In this document: positions 4,971 through 7,510 of the stretch, in pieces
Position numbering within the stretch: the stretch's first letter is position 1
Layout: every line of letters starts with the position of its first letter
Assembly: GCA_001775965.1 (NCBI GenBank)
Contig: MEZG01000002.1
Span: forward strand, 1 to 7,510
Length of the DNA: 7,510 nt
From: Candidatus Bathyarchaeota archaeon RBG_13_60_20
GTDB taxonomy: Archaea > Thermoproteota > Bathyarchaeia > TCS64
Direction of reading: 5' to 3'
Notes under the pieces: generated by a model
What the model saw: the letters and a program-made list of their open reading frames with translations, nothing else
Database searches by the model: none
Told to the model about the DNA's origin: nothing
Translations under genes and position numbers: made by a program

Positions 4971-5726
4971 ATGGCTCTCGAGTTGTCCACCGACCTGATC
5001 CTGGGCGTCGGCGCCCTGGTTGTGGCCGCCACCGCCATCATAATGTTCATGAGGGCCACCGGCGGCGCATCAAAGCCCCAGAGGAAGGAACCCGCGTCGG
5101 CGGAACCACTCAAGGTCGAGGTGGACCCCGGTAGGAGGATCCAGGTACCCTCCCTCCCAGCCGTCACCAAACGATCCCAGGTTGAGGAGGCCCGCAGCAA
5201 GATACGGACCCTCACCCTCCAGCAGGAGATACTCAGCATGGTGATGAAGCGCCTCTTCGAGGCCGAGGACAACAGTGAAATCACCAAGGACGAGCGGGAG
5301 CGCCTCAGCAAGAACTACGACTCTGAGATGAGCGGGGTCACCGAGGAGCTCAAAAAGGCCGAGCTAATCGTGAGCCTCAACGAGCTGGAGGAGATCAGGA
5401 CCAGCATCATCGAGCAGTTCCAGGAGACGCTTACGGACACCCAGACCAAGATAGACCTCATCATCCGGGAGCTCCATATAGAGCAGCCCAGGCCTGAGGA
5501 GCCCAAGGCCGAGGAGAAGCCCGCACCGGTGAGGAAGCCGCGTCGCACCCGGCCGAGGCCGGCCCCTGGCGAGGAGGCCGAGGAGGAAGAGGCTGAGGAG
5601 CCTGAGAGGGAAGAGGAGGAGGCTCTATCTAGGACCGACGCGGTGGAGGACCGCCTGGAGCGCCTAAAGAAGAACGTCCTCAAGGAGCTCGAGGAGCTGG
5701 ACAAGCTGGAGCTAGAGGCGTCCTAA
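4971..5726 (+). CDS. Membrane-anchored coiled-coil protein of unknown function
   Basis: A 251-residue protein I do not recognise as a named family. Layout: one N-terminal membrane helix (about residues 9-27, LILGVGALVVAATAIIMFM) followed by Arg28, consistent with a signal anchor; a linker rich in Pro, Lys and Glu (30-66); a long predicted coiled coil (about 67-170) containing an ITKDERERLSKNYDSEM segment (104-120); a low-complexity region with PRPEEP, a basic RKPRRTRPRP patch (188-197) and an acidic EEAEEEEAEEPEREEEE run (201-217); and a final heptad-like helix (222-249, DRLERLKKNVLKELEELDKL). The ATG at 4971 fits the TATA box 28 bases upstream. The last base of its TAA is the first base of the rpiA ATG, so the two are translationally coupled. 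Single-helix anchor plus coiled coil suggests a scaffold or envelope-organising role, which is inference. Orientation of the soluble part is not determined. Confidence 0.85.
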   Translation: MALELSTDLILGVGALVVAATAIIMFMRATGGASKPQRKEPASAEPLKVEVDPGRRIQVPSLPAVTKRSQVEEARSKIRTLTLQQEILSMVMKRLFEAEDNSEITKDERERLSKNYDSEMSGVTEELKKAELIVSLNELEEIRTSIIEQFQETLTDTQTKIDLIIRELHIEQPRPEEPKAEEKPAPVRKPRRTRPRPAPGEEAEEEEAEEPEREEEEALSRTDAVEDRLERLKKNVLKELEELDKLELEAS

Positions 5727-6418
5727 TGAGCTGGAGGGATGAGGCGAAGATCAGGGCCGCGTCCTTGGCCGCGGACCACGTGAGGAGCGGCATGGTCGTC
5801 GGGCTGGGAAGCGGCTCCACGGCCGCCGCGGCCATAAACATCATAGGCCAGAGGATCAAGGCGGGTGAGCTCAGGGACATAAGGGGGGTCCCCACGAGCT
5901 ACCACGCGGTCCAGGAGGCCGTCAAGGCTATGCTGCCCCTCACAACGCTGGACGAGTACCCGGAGCTGGACCTGGGCATCGACGGGGCGGACCAGATGGA
6001 TAGCGGGCTCAACGCCATCAAGGGAGGCGGGGGCGCCCTGCTCAGGGAGAAGATAGTGGCCAGCTGCTGCAAGCAGTACATTCTGATTGTTGATGATACC
6101 AAGTTAGCTGAAGTCCTCGGCACTAACCAGCCCGTGTACCTGGAGGTTCACCCAATAGCAGTTATGCCAGTGACCCGTAAACTGGAGAAGATGGGAGCCA
6201 GGGCGGTGGTGCGGCAGGGCGCCGGCAAGGTTGGCCCCGTGGTCACCGACAACGGGAACACCATCATAGACGCTAGCTTCGGCCCCATACAGGACCTTAA
6301 CGACCTCAACATGAGGCTACACGGCGTCCAGGGCGTCATGGAGACGGGCCTATTCGTGGGGTACGCGCAGAGGGCGTACGTGGGCACCAGGGACTCCGTC
6401 TACGAGATCACCCGCTAA
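5726..6418 (+). CDS. rpiA: Ribose-5-phosphate isomerase A
   Basis: Interconverts ribose 5-phosphate and ribulose 5-phosphate, supplying ribose for nucleotides; cytosolic. The 230 residues match the family length. Landmarks are GLGSGSTA (26-33, phosphate loop), VPTSYHA (55-61), IDGADQMD (85-92), IKGGGGALLREKIVA (98-112) and VDDTKLAEVLG (122-132). The catalytic aspartates (both in DGAD), the lysine of KGGGG and the glutamate of REKI are present. The residue after DGAD is Gln where many bacterial enzymes have Glu; it is not one of the four catalytic residues. The ATG overlaps the stop of the coiled-coil gene by one base (TAATG), indicating coupled translation. An internal stretch of about 110 bases (6071-6180) has markedly lower GC and uses TTA, ATT, GTT and GAT codons unlike the flanks. 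The next gene begins 31 bases downstream on the same strand. Confidence 0.96.
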   Translation: MSWRDEAKIRAASLAADHVRSGMVVGLGSGSTAAAAINIIGQRIKAGELRDIRGVPTSYHAVQEAVKAMLPLTTLDEYPELDLGIDGADQMDSGLNAIKGGGGALLREKIVASCCKQYILIVDDTKLAEVLGTNQPVYLEVHPIAVMPVTRKLEKMGARAVVRQGAGKVGPVVTDNGNTIIDASFGPIQDLNDLNMRLHGVQGVMETGLFVGYAQRAYVGTRDSVYEITR

Positions 6419-6449
6419 CCATTTCTACGATGGACGCGTCTTATGCTCC

Positions 6450-7510
6450 ATGAAGCACGCCGACCTTGTTCTCTGGGACGGGCCCGTCCTGACCATGGAC
6501 AGGGCCAGGAGGGTCGTCGAGGCAGTGGCCGTCCGAGGCGGGCGCATCGCCGCGGCCGGCTCAAAACCCGAGGTCCAGCGCCTCGTGGGTCCTCGCACGG
6601 AGGTCATCGACTTGGAGGGCAAGGCGGTGACCCCGGGGCTCGTGAACACCCACGACCACTTCCTGGAGCACGGGCTGTCCTCAGCCTTCGTCGTGGACAT
6701 CAGGTACCCCAGGGCCCACAGTATAAAGGAGACCGTGGGCCTCATCGGGGAGAGGGTGCAGGGGTCCAAGCCGGGCAGGTGGGTCCTGGGGAATGTTTGG
6801 GATGAGACCCTGCTGGAGGAGAGGAGGTTCCCCACTAGGCACGACTTGGACCCCGTGAGCCCGGAGAACCCCGTCTACATAAGGCGCGTATTCCAGATGG
6901 GCGTGGCCAACACGAGGGCGCTTGAGGTGGCCGGGATAACCCGGGACACCCCCGACCCAGAGTTCGGGGCCATCGAGAAAGACGAGGACGGTGAGCCCAC
7001 GGGGCTGCTCCGGGGCAGAGCTACGGAGATCATGGACAAGGCCATAGCATGGACACGGGAGGATAAGCTGGGGGCCATCAGGCAGGCGTGCAGGGACTTC
7101 CACGCCGTGGGCTTCACCACGGTCATCGAGCCCGGCCTGATGCAGGAGGACATCGAGGCCTTCAGGGAGAGCCGCCGCCGCGGCGAGCTGACGATCCGCA
7201 CCCTCATCCAGGTGGGCTTCCTCAGGAGCCCAGAGCAGACGCGGTGGGCCGTGGAGAACTACTCGGTGGGTGGCGACGACACCCTCAGGATAGTCGGCCT
7301 CAAGATGGCTGTAGACGGCGGGGTGGGCCCAAGGACGGCTCTCTTCTACGGCGAGTATGCGGACAACCCCGGCGTCCACGGGGTCCAGAGCATAGAGGCT
7401 GACGCCCTCAGGGAGATGGTGCACACGGGCCACGCAGCCGGGTTCCAGGTGGCGATCCACGCTATAGGCGACAAGGCCATCGATCTCGCAGTGGACGCCT
7501 ACGAGTACGC
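6450..7510 (+). CDS. YtcJ-like amidohydrolase (3' end outside window)
   Basis: Metal-dependent amidohydrolase of the YtcJ/N-substituted formamide deformylase group (amidohydrolase family 3). Members hydrolyse amide or related C-N bonds; the substrate here cannot be assigned. The 353 visible codons include the N-terminal beta-sandwich start (ADLVLWDGPVLTMD, 4-17; VRGGRIAAAGS, 28-38), the metal-binding TPGLVNTHDHF (61-71, His68 and His70), WVLGNVWDE (111-119), the family sequence LKMAVDGGVGPRTALF (284-299) containing the probable bridging lysine Lys285 and DGG, and VAIHAIGDKAID (334-345) with His337. No stop occurs before the right edge; full-length relatives have about 500-550 residues, so roughly a third is missing. 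ATG at 6450 is the first in frame that leaves the normal N-terminus. No clear Shine-Dalgarno or TATA box lies in the 31-base gap, so readthrough from rpiA is likely. Confidence 0.9.
   Translation, partial: MKHADLVLWDGPVLTMDRARRVVEAVAVRGGRIAAAGSKPEVQRLVGPRTEVIDLEGKAVTPGLVNTHDHFLEHGLSSAFVVDIRYPRAHSIKETVGLIGERVQGSKPGRWVLGNVWDETLLEERRFPTRHDLDPVSPENPVYIRRVFQMGVANTRALEVAGITRDTPDPEFGAIEKDEDGEPTGLLRGRATEIMDKAIAWTREDKLGAIRQACRDFHAVGFTTVIEPGLMQEDIEAFRESRRRGELTIRTLIQVGFLRSPEQTRWAVENYSVGGDDTLRIVGLKMAVDGGVGPRTALFYGEYADNPGVHGVQSIEADALREMVHTGHAAGFQVAIHAIGDKAIDLAVDAYEY

Noticed and set aside
4971..5726. Identification of the coiled-coil protein as a Cdv/ESCRT-type division protein
   Set aside because: It has an N-terminal membrane helix and no recognisable PRC-barrel or Snf7-like core; coiled-coil content alone is not evidence.
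6681..7460. 259-residue minus-strand ORF opposite the amidohydrolase
   Set aside because: Antisense shadow in a high-GC gene; the plus frame from 6450 shows complete amidohydrolase motifs and only lacks a stop because the window ends.
1..7510. CRISPR array, insertion sequence, integrase or attachment site
   Set aside because: No regularly spaced repeats, transposase or integrase reading frames, or terminal inverted repeats were seen; the gene content is housekeeping.

Overview
The window reads as a chromosomal segment of a GC-rich archaeon, most likely a thermophilic member of the TACK group. Evidence for this is an archaeal/eukaryotic-type ribosomal protein S25e, a proteasome alpha subunit, TATA-type promoter elements about 26-28 bases upstream of starts (with several apparently leaderless genes), Shine-Dalgarno sequences of the GGTGA type, and heavy use of AGG (Arg) and ATA (Ile) codons. 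I cannot name the genus from sequence alone.

Layout. 1-558 (minus): 5' part of a polyprenyl-diphosphate phosphatase (UppP/BacA family) membrane protein, running off the left edge. It is divergent from a TPR protein at 650-1246 (plus). Then come an ATP-grasp ligase of the RimK/MptN/CofF group (1285-2166, plus) and, overlapping its end, a small cyclophilin-like-fold protein (2156-2530, plus). These two look like one operon. The cyclophilin-like gene meets the S25e gene (2527-2826, minus) tail to tail, the two stop codons sharing one CTAG. Proteasome subunit alpha (psmA, 2873-3574, minus) follows, with a TTG start supported by TATA box, leader and Shine-Dalgarno. A gene-free stretch of about 430 bases (3575-4008) contains two inverted repeats, each followed by a T-run on the minus strand, one with a loop able to pair downstream. 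panB (4016 or 4070 to 4876, plus) has a well-placed Shine-Dalgarno in front of an ATG that opens a 13-codon out-of-frame ORF. A membrane-anchored coiled-coil protein (4971-5726) is directly coupled (TAATG) to rpiA (5726-6418). A YtcJ-type amidohydrolase (6450 onward) runs off the right edge.

How they fit together: mostly housekeeping functions. PanB makes ketopantoate for coenzyme A, RpiA supplies ribose 5-phosphate, PsmA forms the proteasome outer ring, S25e is in the small ribosomal subunit, and UppP-type enzymes recycle the lipid carrier for glycosylation. I see no defence locus, CRISPR array, insertion sequence or other mobile element. The points most worth a second look are the structured psmA-panB intergenic region, the leader ORF in front of panB, the uncharacterised coiled-coil protein coupled to rpiA, and a low-GC patch inside rpiA.
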